DNA of 64,000 bases from Dehalococcoidia bacterium (GCA_020850615.1 JADZEI010000018.1:124001-188000), one strand, 5' to 3'. Shown: positions 36,187 to 45,638, counted from the stretch's first letter. A program made the numbers and translations. The notes: generated from the sequence alone by a model not told the origin.

Positions 36187-37464
36187 TCAGGCGGGGGTGA
36201 ACTTGACCGGCAGGTGCTTGATGCCCCCGATGAAGTTCGAACGCAGACGCTCCTCCGGGCCGGCCTGCTGGATGTCCGGCAGCTTCGCGAGCAGCTCTTC
36301 GAAGAGGCACTTCAGCTCCAGCCGCGCGAACCCGGCGCCCAGGCAGAAGTGCTCGCCGATGCCGAAGGCGATGTGGTCGTTCGGCGTGCGTGTGATGTCG
36401 AAGGTGTCGGCGTCCGGGAAGACGCTTTCGTCGCGGTTCGCCGAGGGATACCACATCACGATCCGCTCGCCCTTCTTCATCGGCTGGCCGGCGATCTCCG
36501 TGTCCTCCATCGCGACGCGCGCCATGTGCGTCACCGGCGACACGTAGCGGATGATCTCTTCGACGGCGCCGGGCAGCAGCGACATGTCGGCCTGGAGCCG
36601 CTCCCGCTCGCCGGGATTCTTGAACAGCGCCAGCAGCCCGCCCGACATCGCGTTCCGCGTCGTCTCGTTCCCGGCGAGGATGAGCAGGAAGCAGAACCAG
36701 AGGATGTCCTCGTCGCTCAGCTTCTCCCCGTCGAGCTCGGACTCGCAGAGCAGGCTGATCATGTCCTCCCTGCGCTCGGCGCGGTGCGCCTGGAGCTGCT
36801 GGGCGAAGTACCCGAACATCTGCATCGTGCCCATATTGCCGGTGATGCGGGCCGCCTCGACGGTGCCGCGCTGCTCTTCGGGCACGTCCGTCTGGTACTC
36901 CGGGTCGCCGGAACCGAGCACCTTGTTCGTCAGCGTGAACATCAACTGCCACTCGGACTTCGGGATGCCCATCATCTCGCAGATGACCGCGAGCGGGATG
37001 AGCGCCGCCACCTCGGTCACGAAGTCGCACTCCCCCTTCGGCGCGATGTCATCGATCACCTGGCGCGTGATCTCGCGGATATGGCCTTCCATGGCGTTGA
37101 CGGCGCGCGGCGTGAACCCCTTGTTCACCAGCCGGCGCAGCTTCACGTGCCGCGGCGGGTCCATCGTGATGAGCATCTTCCCGTTGCCGTTGGCAGCGAG
37201 CGTCGCCTCCGCTTCGTCCCGCGGCTCGGCGAAGACGATGCCGCGCTCGGAGCTCCAGATCTCCGGGTGGCGCGATACCGCAACGATGTCTTCGAAGCGC
37301 ACCACGGACCAGAAGCCCTTGAGCTCGTCCGTGCCCTGGTTCCAGTGGATCGGCTTCTCCCTGCGGAGGATCTTGAACGCTTCGTGCGCGCGCCCCTGCT
37401 CGAAAAGGTCCGGAAACGCGAGGTTGATCTGGTCGAGCGCGAGGCCCGGCTCCATCGTTGTCAT
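36187..37464 (-). CDS. Cytochrome P450
   Basis: A 425-residue bacterial P450. I-helix oxygen motif LILAGNETTRNAMSGG, K-helix EEIIR, and heme-binding loop FGIGEHFCLGAGFARLE with the Cys thiolate ligand. The I-helix phrase resembles CYP125/CYP142-type steroid hydroxylases, so a sterol or long-chain lipid substrate is possible but unproven. A ferredoxin gene lies 68 nt upstream in the same operon. SD GGGAG before ATG 37464. Confidence 0.95.
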   Translation of the reverse strand: MTTMEPGLALDQINLAFPDLFEQGRAHEAFKILRREKPIHWNQGTDELKGFWSVVRFEDIVAVSRHPEIWSSERGIVFAEPRDEAEATLAANGNGKMLITMDPPRHVKLRRLVNKGFTPRAVNAMEGHIREITRQVIDDIAPKGECDFVTEVAALIPLAVICEMMGIPKSEWQLMFTLTNKVLGSGDPEYQTDVPEEQRGTVEAARITGNMGTMQMFGYFAQQLQAHRAERREDMISLLCESELDGEKLSDEDILWFCFLLILAGNETTRNAMSGGLLALFKNPGERERLQADMSLLPGAVEEIIRYVSPVTHMARVAMEDTEIAGQPMKKGERIVMWYPSANRDESVFPDADTFDITRTPNDHIAFGIGEHFCLGAGFARLELKCLFEELLAKLPDIQQAGPEERLRSNFIGGIKHLPVKFTPA

Positions 37465-37532
37465 TCAGTTGGCTCCCTGCTTCTTACCGTTGGTCGACGG
37501 ACGTTGCGCCGCTGGACGGCGCCCTGCGTTCG

Positions 37533-37724
37533 CTACTGGGCCCAGGCGATGGCCTGCCGGGGGCAGAGGCGGATGGCGCGCTCCACCTTCGGCGCCAGCT
37601 CCTCCGTGACCTCATCCACGGTCACCCGGCTGATGTCATCGTCGCCCACCTCGAAGACCTCCGGCGCGGCCGCTTCGCACTTGCGGTGGCCTTCGCACAT
37701 GTCTTCATTGACCACGACCTTCAT
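37533..37724 (-). CDS. Ferredoxin, 3Fe-4S type, partner of the P450
   Basis: A 63-residue protein with DMCEGHRKCEAAAPEVFEV and LCPRQAI. Ligands are Cys10, Cys16 and Cys54, with His13 at the place of the second cysteine (CxxHxxC...CP), which is typical of P450-associated single-cluster ferredoxins such as mycobacterial ones. It would pass electrons to the P450 encoded downstream. No reductase gene is nearby. SD GGAGGGG before ATG 37724. Confidence 0.92.
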   Translation of the reverse strand: MKVVVNEDMCEGHRKCEAAAPEVFEVGDDDISRVTVDEVTEELAPKVERAIRLCPRQAIAWAQ

Positions 37725-37771
37725 GCATTCCCCTCCACGGTAGCCGAACAGCATTCGGCCTGCTGCAGGGC

Positions 37772-37800
37772 AGTATACGTTCAGTCCGACCGCGCGGTAA
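37772..37800 (-). promoter_or_regulatory. Promoter of the ferredoxin-P450 operon
   Basis: On the minus strand, TTACCG (forward 37795-37800), 17 nt, TATACT (forward 37772-37777), giving a leader of about 40 nt. Confidence 0.55.
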
Positions 37801-37937
37801 GTACGTGGCCTCGCCGGTGGCCCGGCATCCGTGTTAGGCAATTGTCCGTATCGCGGCATAGGAGCGCCGCCGTGCCGTGGCGATACTGCGGCCACCGTCG
37901 CGCGACCCGATCCCGCGCACGGGAAAGGACGAGCTCC

Positions 37938-38777
37938 ATGTACATGCCCAACGGCCGGCTCCAGCGTGAGGGGTGGCACCCCGCGACCATCGGCATGCTC
38001 GTCTGCGGCATCGTCGCAATCCTGTTCTGCATCGTCTCGCTAGTCGGCATCTACTTCTCGCTCTGGGCGTTCGAAGCGACGATCCTGTCACTCCTCGTAG
38101 GCCTCATCCGGCACCGCGTGTGGCGGGCGATCTGCGCCGGCTTCGCCATCCCGTCGTTCCTTTTCCTGGGCTTCTTCTCGTTCTTCGTCGGGCTGCTCAC
38201 GACCTTTGTCTTCGGACTCGGCCTGCTCCTGCTCGTCGGCTCGATCGCCGCGATCGCAGGCACCGTCTTCGCCATCGTCGAGTTGGTGAACACGATCAAC
38301 GGAGACGATCCGGCCGGCGCGCGGGGCGGCTACGGTGCCGCGGGCGCCTGGGGTCAGCCAGCGCAGCAGATCATCATCAACAACAACAACAGCGCACAGA
38401 ACAGCGCCCAGGTTGGGAACAACGACAACCGCCGCGTCACCTACCCGGCGGGCAGCCAGGGTAGCGGCGCGCGCGTCGGCGTTATCGACTGCGGCCGGCC
38501 GCTTCCCGACCTGCCGATCCGCGCCGGGCAGGCGCTGCTGGCCGGGCGTGATGCCGCCGCGTCGGTCCGCCTGTCGGATCCGCGCGCGAGCCGCCGTCAC
38601 GTCGAGATCATGCTCGACGGCAACGGCTGGATCGTGCGGGACCTGGGCTCGGTGAACCCGACCCGGATCCTTTCCCCCTACGGCGAGCAGGAAGTCGCCG
38701 GGACCGTCCGACGTGTGTCGCACGGGCAGCTCGCCATCGGCAATTCGATCATCACGCTCTATCCGCCCGGTTCGTAG
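37938..38777 (+). CDS. Membrane protein with C-terminal FHA domain
   Basis: A 279-residue protein: three to four TMs in residues 15-115 (GMLVCGIVAILFCIVSLVGI and following), a Gly/Asn-rich linker with IIINNNNSAQNSAQVGNNDN, and an FHA domain (LLAGRDAAASVRLSDPRASR, then RHVEI and VRDLGSVNPTRI). FHA domains bind phosphothreonine, which suggests Ser/Thr kinase signalling, though no such kinase is in the window. SD AAAGGA before ATG 37938. Confidence 0.83.
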   Translation: MYMPNGRLQREGWHPATIGMLVCGIVAILFCIVSLVGIYFSLWAFEATILSLLVGLIRHRVWRAICAGFAIPSFLFLGFFSFFVGLLTTFVFGLGLLLLVGSIAAIAGTVFAIVELVNTINGDDPAGARGGYGAAGAWGQPAQQIIINNNNSAQNSAQVGNNDNRRVTYPAGSQGSGARVGVIDCGRPLPDLPIRAGQALLAGRDAAASVRLSDPRASRRHVEIMLDGNGWIVRDLGSVNPTRILSPYGEQEVAGTVRRVSHGQLAIGNSIITLYPPGS

Positions 38778-38910
38778 CCGCGTACCGGCGCACCGCTGTG
38801 TCGCGACGGCCTGTGATACCGCGCTCTTCCTCGCCAAATCAGGACTGGCGCCGCCGAACGTCTTAAGGACGCGCCGGTAGTGCCGACACTGTGCTTGGGA
38901 GGGAAACCCG

Positions 38911-40314
38911 ATGCGCAATTCGTGGGTGGTGAGTTGTGCCCTGCTCGTCTTCCCGATGATCGCGTTCGCGGCGGTGTCGTCGGTCGACGCCTGGAACCCA
39001 TCGGTCATGGCGCCTACCGGGCACTTTTATGTCGTCTCGGCAGCGGCGATCCTGGCCGCGGGCATCGGCGTGGCGCTCCTCCTCTGCGTCCGCAGCGTGC
39101 GGGAGACGCGGACGCTCTTCCTCGGCCTGGGCTTCGTGGGGCTGGGGCTCATCTTCGGCGCACACGGGCTCTCCACGCCCGGGTTCATCGTCGAACGGGG
39201 CGGCTACCCGTACGGCGTCATCGTTTCCGCCGGGATCAGCCAGATCGTCGCGGCGAGCCTGATCTTCGCGAGCGTGCTGCCGGATCCCTGGCTCCCGGCC
39301 CGACGGCTCGCGCGCTGGTCGCCGGCCATCATCAGCGCTTCGCTCAGCCTCTTCGTCGGCTACGTCGTGGTGACGCTCGCCCGGCCGGAAACGTGGGAGA
39401 TCGTCCCGCGCGGCGAGACGTGGGATGCGTTCCTCGCGGGCGCGGCCATCGCGCTGCTCGCCGGGGCGGCACGGCGGTATTGGCAGGCGTGGCAGCTCAC
39501 GCGCTTCCCCGCCCAGTTCGCGATGGTCGCCTCTCTCATCCTGCTCGCGGAATCGCAGGTCTCGATGTACTTCGGCGAGCCGTGGTATGTCGACTGGTGG
39601 ATCTACCACGGCCTGCTCCTCGCGTCGTTCGGCACGCTGGTGGGCGGCTGGGCGGTCGAGGCCCGGCGCGCGCGGTCGCTGCTCCTCTTCTCGCGGTCCA
39701 TCGCACTCCGTGACCGGCTGGACCACGTCGACCTGGCGCAACCCGAGACGCTCGAAGCGATCGAAGAGGCCATGACCGGGAAGGACCCGTACACACGGGA
39801 TCACATGAGCCGGGTAGCCGAGTTCGCCGAGGCGATTGCGAACGAACTGGGGGTGGACGAACGCACCCGCCAGCTCGCCACCGTCGCGGGCCGCATCCAC
39901 GACGTCGGCAAGATCGCCGTGCCGGACGACATTCTCCTCAAGCCGGGGAAGCTCACCGCCGGGGAGTTCGAGCAGATGAAGCACCACGCGGCCCGCGGCG
40001 CCCTCATCGTCCAGAAGTCGAAGGTGTTGAGCGACGTGGCCGAGGTTGTACGAGCGCACCACGAGCGGTTCGCCGGCGGCGGCTACCCGGATGGGGTGGC
40101 CGGCGAGGCGATCCCGTTCGCCGCCCGCATCGTCGCGGTCGCCGATACCTTCGACGCGCTTACCTCGACCCGCGTGTACCGCGCGGCGCGCCCGGTGGGC
40201 GAAGCGATCGCGGAGCTGCGCCGCGTCGCCGGCACGCAGCTCGACCCGCGCTGCGTGGCCGCGTTCCTCGCCTGGCTCGAACGGCAGGATGCGGAGCTCG
40301 CCCACGCCGCCTGA
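38911..40314 (+). CDS. Membrane-bound HD-GYP domain protein
   Basis: A 467-residue protein with an N-terminal seven- to eight-TM region (residues 5-255) and a C-terminal HD-GYP domain: YTRDHMSRVAEFAEAIA, RIHDVGKIAVPDDILLKPG, HHERFAGGGYPDG and VADTFDALTS. All metal and GYP residues are kept, so c-di-GMP hydrolysis is likely. The TM part differs from that of the 31754-33172 protein. SD GGGAGGG before ATG 38911. It is the third HD-GYP protein of the window. Confidence 0.9.
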   Translation: MRNSWVVSCALLVFPMIAFAAVSSVDAWNPSVMAPTGHFYVVSAAAILAAGIGVALLLCVRSVRETRTLFLGLGFVGLGLIFGAHGLSTPGFIVERGGYPYGVIVSAGISQIVAASLIFASVLPDPWLPARRLARWSPAIISASLSLFVGYVVVTLARPETWEIVPRGETWDAFLAGAAIALLAGAARRYWQAWQLTRFPAQFAMVASLILLAESQVSMYFGEPWYVDWWIYHGLLLASFGTLVGGWAVEARRARSLLLFSRSIALRDRLDHVDLAQPETLEAIEEAMTGKDPYTRDHMSRVAEFAEAIANELGVDERTRQLATVAGRIHDVGKIAVPDDILLKPGKLTAGEFEQMKHHAARGALIVQKSKVLSDVAEVVRAHHERFAGGGYPDGVAGEAIPFAARIVAVADTFDALTSTRVYRAARPVGEAIAELRRVAGTQLDPRCVAAFLAWLERQDAELAHAA

Positions 40315-40322
40315 GCCCGCCG

Positions 40323-41132
40323 CTACACGGGCTTGACCAGCACCGCCTGGAGCCACCGCACGCTCCCCGCCCGGGCCGACCGCGCGAGGTTCGCGAGCTT
40401 ACCGGGCATGCCGGCGCCCATGACGATCTCCAGGTTCAGCGGCCCCGGCGGTGGCCCCGCGGAGAGCGACTTCATCCAGCCCAGCGCATCGTCCGTCAGG
40501 TCCTGCCACGCTTGCACTTCGAAACCCGCGCTCTTCACGAATCCCAGCGTCTCTGCCGGTGTGAAGAGGTGGCTGATCGCGGCGTCGCTGGCCCACGGCA
40601 CGGGAAACTCGAGCTCCGGGCCATCCCCGCGGACAATGTCGAAGAACGCGAACCGCCCACCGGGCCGCAGCACCCGGAACACCTCCCGGTAGAGCGCAGT
40701 CCGGTCGGCGATGTTCATCACCACATGCTGGGTCCAGGCGACATCGAATGCGCCGCCATCGAACGGCATCGCGAGCGCGTCGCCCTGGTGGAAGCGCACA
40801 CGGTCGCTCAGCGCGCACGCCTCCGTGAGCACCTGCGCCGAGCGCACGAACTCGGGCGTGAGGTCGATGCCCGTAACGTCGGCGCCGAACGCGCTCGCGA
40901 GGATGCGCGCAGGACCACCGAGCCCCGAACCGACGTCGATGACGCGCTCGCCCGGCCGGATCCCGGCGAGCTGCGCGAGCGCCTGCGTCGCAGCGAGGCC
41001 ACGGGTGTGGAACTCGTCGGCGGGCGCCAGCGCGACCGGGGTGATGGGGTCGAGGCCGGCGGCCGCCGCGGCCTCCAGGACGCGCTCGGCGAGCCGATCG
41101 CCCGTGTAATGCTGTTCGACCGTTTCCGGCAT
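40323..41132 (-). CDS. SAM-dependent methyltransferase (UbiE/sterol-methyltransferase-like)
   Basis: A 269-residue class I methyltransferase with motif I ERVIDVGSGLGGPARILA, motif II DVTGIDLTPEFVRSA, motif post-II GDALAMPFDGGAFDVAWTQH and FRVLRPGGRFAFFDIVRG. It resembles sterol or glycine/sarcosine methyltransferases (GTGDRL-like N terminus QHYTGDRLAERVLEA). ATG 41132 has SD GGGAGG at 9 nt; GTG 41138 is too near the SD. Confidence 0.83.
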   Translation of the reverse strand: MPETVEQHYTGDRLAERVLEAAAAAGLDPITPVALAPADEFHTRGLAATQALAQLAGIRPGERVIDVGSGLGGPARILASAFGADVTGIDLTPEFVRSAQVLTEACALSDRVRFHQGDALAMPFDGGAFDVAWTQHVVMNIADRTALYREVFRVLRPGGRFAFFDIVRGDGPELEFPVPWASDAAISHLFTPAETLGFVKSAGFEVQAWQDLTDDALGWMKSLSAGPPPGPLNLEIVMGAGMPGKLANLARSARAGSVRWLQAVLVKPV

Positions 41133-41191
41133 GGCCACGTACCTCCCTGCAATCGCGGCATTGTATGCACGTCCGGTGATTTCGCGAATTG

Positions 41192-41223
41192 AAAAGGGGA
41201 CGCCAGCCAGTGCCGGCGCCCCC
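41192..41223 (-). terminator. Terminator after the Lrp/AsnC-like gene
   Basis: On the minus strand a stem of GGGGGCGCC against GGCGTCCCC (one mismatch) is followed by TTTT, 28 nt past the stop of the RAM-domain gene. Confidence 0.65.
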
Positions 41224-41250
41224 GTATCGGTGCGGTCGCCATGGAGACGG

Positions 41251-41502
41251 CTAGCCGCCGCCGTTCGCTTCCGGGAAGGTGACGCAGGTGGTCGTGCTCT
41301 CGATGCCCTCCACCGCGCGGATATGGCGGCTGATGACGGACGGCACGTCCGTCAGGGTCGGTACTTCGACGACCGCGACGATGTCGTAAGGCCCCATGAC
41401 CTGGTAGACCTCACTGATGCCGTCCACGGCGTTCAGGCGGTTGTACACGTCGATGGTCTTTGCCGGGTCGACGACGATGAGGACAAAAGCCTTGATGGTC
41501 AT
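41251..41502 (-). CDS. Stand-alone Lrp/AsnC ligand-binding (RAM) domain protein
   Basis: An 83-residue protein with only the AsnC_trans_reg fold: KAFVLIVVDPAKTIDVYNRL, VYQVMGPYDIVAVVEV and a conserved IESTTTCVTF end. It has no DNA-binding domain. Such proteins form octameric or dimeric sensors and occur widely in Archaea and some bacteria; the partner is unknown. SD AAGGAG lies 15 nt upstream, at the long end of the usual range. Confidence 0.85.
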   Translation of the reverse strand: MTIKAFVLIVVDPAKTIDVYNRLNAVDGISEVYQVMGPYDIVAVVEVPTLTDVPSVISRHIRAVEGIESTTTCVTFPEANGGG

Positions 41503-41625
41503 GGGTTGCGTAACACTCCTTGCGGGCAGGCGCGCCGGCGCCCGTTGGGACGGTAAGACGCGAGGAATGTAGCAGCGGGAGATTTCGGGCAGGTTTCGTG
41601 GCGGCCCGCGGCGCCGCGCCGAAAC

Positions 41626-43452
41626 CTACTCTTCTCGAAGCCGGAGGACCGCCATGAACGCTTCCTGCGGGATTTCGACGTTCCCGACGCGCTTCATGCG
41701 CTTCTTGCCTTCGGCCTGCTTCTCGAGGAGCTTGCGCTTCCGCGTGATGTCGCCGCCGTAGCACTTCGCGAGCACGTTCTTCCGCATCGCGCGGATGGTC
41801 TCGCGCGAGATGATCCGCCCGCCGACGGCGGCCTGGATCGGCACGTCGAACATCTGCCGCGGGATCAGGTCCTTCAGCTTCGAAACGAGCACCCGGCCTT
41901 CGCGCTGGGCGTTCGCGGTGTGCGTGATCAGCGAGAGCGCGTCGACCGCGATGCTGTTCACGAGCACGTCCACCTTCACCAGGTTCGCCGCGCGGTATCC
42001 GGTGATGTGGTAGTCGAGGCTCGCATAGCCGCTCGTCGAGCCTTTCAGCTGGTCGTAGAAGTCGACCAGGATCTCGGCCATCGGCACGTCGTATTCGAGC
42101 AGGACGCGCGCTTCGCCCTGGGCCATCTCCGATTCCGGCTCCAGGTATTCCATCCGCAGGAACTGGCCGCGGCGCGTCGTCACCAGCTCCATCACCTGGC
42201 CGATGTACCGGCTCGGCGTGATCACGTCGATCTTCGCCCAGGGCTCCTCGATCAGCTCGATGCGCGACGGGTCCGGGAGGTCGGCGGGGTTGTCGACGAG
42301 CACGTCTTCGCCGCGGGTCGTCTTCACGTGGTACTCCACGCTGGGCGCCGTGGTGAGCAGGCTCAGGCCGTACTCGCGCTCCAGCCGCTCGCCCACGATC
42401 TCCAGGTGCAGCAGCCCCAGGAACCCGCAGCGGAAGCCGAACCCGAGCGCCGCCGACGATTCCGGCTCGTACACAAGCGAGGCATCGTTCAGGGCGAGCT
42501 TCGCGAGGGCCTCGCGCAGGTCCTGGTATTCGTCCGAATCGGTCGGGTAGATGCCTGCGAAAACCATCGGCTTCGCCTGGCGGTAGCCCGGCAGCGGCTC
42601 CGGCGCGGGGTGCGCCTTGAGCGTGATCGTGTCGCCGACGCGGCAGTCGGCCACGTCCTTGAGCCCCGTCGCCACGTAGCCCACTTCGCCGCAACCGAGC
42701 TCCCCCAGCGGCCGCATCTGCGGGTTGAACGTGCCGTATTCGAGCGGCTCGAACTCGACTTCGGTGGCCATCAGGCGGAGCTGCTCGCGCCGGCCGAGGT
42801 GCCCATCGAACACGCGCACGTGGGCGACCACGCCCTTATACGCGTCGTACTTCGAATCGAAGATAAGCGCCTTGACCGGAGCTTTCGGGTCGCCCTTCGG
42901 CGGCGGGATCCGCGCCGCGATCGCGGCCAGGATCTCGTCGACGCCGATGCCTTCCTTCGCACTCGCAACGATGATCTCGTCGCGCGCGAAGCCGATGACG
43001 CGTTCCAACTCGGCGGCCACGCGCTCGGGCTCGGCGTGGGGCAGGTCGATCTTGTTCAGCACCGGGATCAGCGTGAGGTCCTGGTTCATGGCGAGATACA
43101 CGTTCGCCAGCGTCTGCGCCTCGATGCCCTGCGAGGCATCGACCACGAGCAGTGCGCCTTCGCACGCGGCCAGGCTGCGCGACACTTCGTACGCGAAGTC
43201 CACGTGTCCGGGCGTGTCGATGAGGTTGAGCTCGTACTCTTCGCCGTCCGGGCCGCGGTACATCATCCGCGCGGCCGCCGCCTTGATGGTGATGCCCTTC
43301 TCGCGCTCCAGGTCCATGGAGTCGAGCAGCTGCGCGGCCATGTCACGCTGCGAGACCGTCCCCGTCCGTTCGAGGAGCCGGTCGGCAAGGGTCGACTTTC
43401 CGTGGTCGATATGTGCGATGATGCAGAAGTTGCGGATGCGGGACTGGTCCAC
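41626..43452 (-). CDS. lepA: Elongation factor 4 (LepA)
   Basis: A 608-residue translational GTPase. G1 is [17 protein letters not shown]3 [13 protein letters not shown]4 LNKIDLP; the LepA-specific C terminus ends [27 protein letters not shown]. It acts on stalled or mistranslocated ribosomes. The start is GTG 43452: a -10 box TACACT (forward 43460-43465) sits seven nt before it, and homology begins [16 protein letters not shown] longer frame would include the promoter. Confidence 0.97.
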   Translation of the reverse strand: MDQSRIRNFCIIAHIDHGKSTLADRLLERTGTVSQRDMAAQLLDSMDLEREKGITIKAAAARMMYRGPDGEEYELNLIDTPGHVDFAYEVSRSLAACEGALLVVDASQGIEAQTLANVYLAMNQDLTLIPVLNKIDLPHAEPERVAAELERVIGFARDEIIVASAKEGIGVDEILAAIAARIPPPKGDPKAPVKALIFDSKYDAYKGVVAHVRVFDGHLGRREQLRLMATEVEFEPLEYGTFNPQMRPLGELGCGEVGYVATGLKDVADCRVGDTITLKAHPAPEPLPGYRQAKPMVFAGIYPTDSDEYQDLREALAKLALNDASLVYEPESSAALGFGFRCGFLGLLHLEIVGERLEREYGLSLLTTAPSVEYHVKTTRGEDVLVDNPADLPDPSRIELIEEPWAKIDVITPSRYIGQVMELVTTRRGQFLRMEYLEPESEMAQGEARVLLEYDVPMAEILVDFYDQLKGSTSGYASLDYHITGYRAANLVKVDVLVNSIAVDALSLITHTANAQREGRVLVSKLKDLIPRQMFDVPIQAAVGGRIISRETIRAMRKNVLAKCYGGDITRKRKLLEKQAEGKKRMKRVGNVEIPQEAFMAVLRLREE

Positions 43453-43510
43453 GCATTCCAGTGTAGGGTGGACATGGCTTAGGCGTGCTGGCGCCGCCGA
43501 GGGAACGCCG

Positions 43511-44086
43511 ATGTGGAACGACGAACCCAACAGAGGCTTCGACCGGGAGACATTCATCCGGGAGCGTCACGAGCCCGGCCTGCCCGACGAGTGCATCGAG
43601 CTCATGGGGATCCTCGCCTGCGGGTGCTCCGATTGGGAGATCGCCGCCGCCCTCGGCATCCCGGTTCCGCGCGTGACCTACTGGACCTCGTACGCCATCA
43701 ACGTGCTCTTCGGCGGGTGGGGTGATACGAAACCCACCGATATGGCACTCCTCGTCTGGTTCATGGAGCACAGCGACTGCTGCGTCCAGGGCTGGGCCGA
43801 ACGGATCCACGACACCACCTATGCCCGGCTCGCGTACCTGAAGCGCGAACAGCCCGGCGCGCGGCTCGACCGCCTCGCGGCCATGCACATCGACTTCTCC
43901 CGCCTCGAAGCGGGGCTGGACCACTGGGAGTCGCTGCCGCCGTCGCGCCAGCGCCGCGTACCGCGGCGGTGCCACGGGCCCACACGGCAGCTCCTCGGCT
44001 TCGACCCCGCGGACCCCGAGCAGATGGCCGAATTCGTGAAGCGGGTCGATAGCGAACGCGCCGAAGAAACCAGCGACGGCGCCTGA
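43511..44086 (+). CDS. LuxR-type helix-turn-helix protein
   Basis: A 191-residue protein. Residues 15-75 look like a GerE/Lux[24 protein letters not shown], then [18 protein letters not shown]. The rest is helical, Trp/Arg-rich and not recognised; no receiver domain is present. ATG 43511 has a GAGGGA SD. Divergent from lepA. It could be a DNA-binding regulator or a degenerate relative. Confidence 0.55.
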   Translation: MWNDEPNRGFDRETFIRERHEPGLPDECIELMGILACGCSDWEIAAALGIPVPRVTYWTSYAINVLFGGWGDTKPTDMALLVWFMEHSDCCVQGWAERIHDTTYARLAYLKREQPGARLDRLAAMHIDFSRLEAGLDHWESLPPSRQRRVPRRCHGPTRQLLGFDPADPEQMAEFVKRVDSERAEETSDGA

Positions 44087-44090
44087 CTCT

Positions 44091-44150
44091 GGCGGAGCCG
44101 GATCTCCCCTCTCTCTCCGGGAGAGGCGTCGGGGGTGAGGGCGCTCCGCC
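44091..44150. repeat. REP-like palindromic element
   Basis: Outer arms GGCGGAGC (44091-44098) and GCTCCGCC (44143-44150) are perfect complements; an inner stem CCTCTC/GAGAGG (44108-44113 with 44121-44126) and a GGGGGTGAGGG segment lie between. From memory this resembles a CCTCTC...GAGAGG...GGGGTGAGGG repeat scattered in many GC-rich genomes. One copy is seen here, 5 nt after the LuxR-type gene, where it may act as a terminator. Confidence 0.5.
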
Positions 44151-44209
44151 CCATGCGGACCCAGCCGACCGCACTGCCGCCCTGGGCCGCCGGGTTGTAC
44201 CCTGTCGTT

Positions 44210-44899
44210 ATGGTTGAAGCGCAACTCCCCGGCCACGTCGTCAGCGCGCGGCGAGACGGGCGGAACGAGGTGCTCCTGCACCGCTCCATGGCGGTCATGA
44301 GCAAGGACAAAGTCGAGATCAAGGCCGCTCGCGGGCTCGTGATCCTGCCGCTCATCGGCCTCGCCATCTCGGCCGTCGCCGGGACGTGGCTCGTGATGCA
44401 GGAAGGACAGGCGCCGTTCTGGGGTCTGGTCGTCACGCTCCTGATGCTCCTGATCGTCGTCCCTGTGTGCATTATGTCGCTGATTGGCTCCGTGGCCGGC
44501 GCCGATGTCGTCGTCGACGCGAAGAAGGGCTCCGCCACGTGGCAGCAGGGCTACCTGGGCATGGGCATCGGCACGAAAGAGCTCGTGCCCTTCGCCAAGA
44601 TCGACCACCTCCAGATCACCGTGGAAGGCGACGACACCGACCGCTGGCAGGACGAGAGCGACGACCTCCGCCAGTTCGCCCTCCTTCTGGTCAAGAAGAA
44701 CGGGAAGCGCCTCAAGCTCGCGCAGGTTCCCGTCCCGGCCTACGGCCAGGCCGACGGCATGGACCGCACGCTCGCGGTCGCGAACGCCGTCTCGGCGCTC
44801 ACCGGCGCGCCCGTCCGAATCCCGGAAGGCTGGGAACTGGTCGAAATCGACACGGACAGCGGCGAGGTCGTGACGGCGCCGGGCGACCCCGACGCGTAG
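44210..44899 (+). CDS. Two-TM membrane protein of unknown function
   Basis: A 229-residue protein: polar N terminus, two adjacent TMs (GLVILPLIGLAISAVAGTW and VVTLLMLLIVVPVCIMSLIG), then a cytosolic-type beta domain (DVVVDAKKGSATWQQGYLG, FAKIDHLQITVEG) like a PH/bPH2 fold, and an acidic end. A -10 box TACCCT (44198-44203) lies six nt before the ATG; no SD. It may share a transcript with the CoA-binding gene 33 nt downstream. Confidence 0.65.
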   Translation: MVEAQLPGHVVSARRDGRNEVLLHRSMAVMSKDKVEIKAARGLVILPLIGLAISAVAGTWLVMQEGQAPFWGLVVTLLMLLIVVPVCIMSLIGSVAGADVVVDAKKGSATWQQGYLGMGIGTKELVPFAKIDHLQITVEGDDTDRWQDESDDLRQFALLLVKKNGKRLKLAQVPVPAYGQADGMDRTLAVANAVSALTGAPVRIPEGWELVEIDTDSGEVVTAPGDPDA

Positions 44900-44932
44900 G
44901 CTACGCCCGAAAGCACTGCCAGGGAGTTCGCA

Positions 44933-45340
44933 ATGGACGATGCGCTGCGCGCGCTCAAGGACGCGAAGACGATTGCCGTCGCCGGGCTCGATAGCCGGAC
45001 GAACCGCACGGCCTACCGCATCGCGCAGTACCTCAAGATGCAGGGGTACCGCGTGATCCCCGTCCACCTCGGCGCCTTCCCGGCCGACGAGGTGCTCGGC
45101 GAACGCGCCTACGAACGCATCCAGGACATCCCCGAGCACGTGGACCTGGTCGACGTGTTCGTCCGCTCGGAGAACACCGGCCCGGTGATCGACGACGCGA
45201 TCGCCGCGGGCGCGGGTGCGGTCTGGCTGCAGTCGGGAATCACGAACTCCGCGGGGATCGAACGCGCACGCGCAGCCGGCCTGGCCGCGACCCAGGACCG
45301 CTGCACGATGGTCGAGCTCGAGCGGCTCGCCTGGGTGTAG
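44933..45340 (+). CDS. CoA-binding domain protein (YccU-like)
   Basis: A 135-residue Rossmann-fold CoA_binding_2 protein: KTIAVAGLDSRTNRTAYRIA, YRVIPVHLG, VDLVDVFVRSENTGPVIDDA, AVWLQSGITN. The fold resembles the CoA-binding part of succinyl-CoA synthetase alpha; the role of this small family is unknown. SD GGGAG before ATG 44933. Confidence 0.88.
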   Translation: MDDALRALKDAKTIAVAGLDSRTNRTAYRIAQYLKMQGYRVIPVHLGAFPADEVLGERAYERIQDIPEHVDLVDVFVRSENTGPVIDDAIAAGAGAVWLQSGITNSAGIERARAAGLAATQDRCTMVELERLAWV

Positions 45341-45349
45341 CCCGCCGCC

Positions 45350-45634
45350 TCAGGCCACCGGCGAACCGCACCGCCCGCAGAACTTCGCCGTCAGCGGCAC
45401 CACGGTGCTGCACCGCGGGCAGCGCATCTCCTCGCCGGCCGACGGCAGGAGCTTGCCACACTCCTGGCAGAACCGCTGGGAGCCCTCGTTGCGGGCGCCA
45501 CAGTCCATGCAGAACACGGGCGGCGCCGGTGGCGCTTTCGCTTCCACCGGAGCTTCTGCCCGGTCCTTGTTCTTCTTCTTCTTGCCACGGCGCTCGAACA
45601 GGTCTTCGAACACCTCGAACAGTTCATCTACCAT
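45350..45634 (-). CDS. Double zinc-ribbon small protein of the PspA operon
   Basis: A 94-residue protein. The N terminus MVDELFEVFEDLFERRG and a Lys-rich stretch are followed by two CxxC...CxxC ribbons (FCMDCGARNE and FCQECGKLL; RCPRCSTVV and FCGRCGSPV), so two zinc sites. Last gene of the PspA operon, 4 nt after pspAA. Its first residues resemble those of the 69-residue protein that opens the operon (M-x-DELF). Likely a regulator or adaptor of the PspA complex. Confidence 0.75.
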   Translation of the reverse strand: MVDELFEVFEDLFERRGKKKKNKDRAEAPVEAKAPPAPPVFCMDCGARNEGSQRFCQECGKLLPSAGEEMRCPRCSTVVPLTAKFCGRCGSPVA

Positions 45635-45638
45635 CGTC

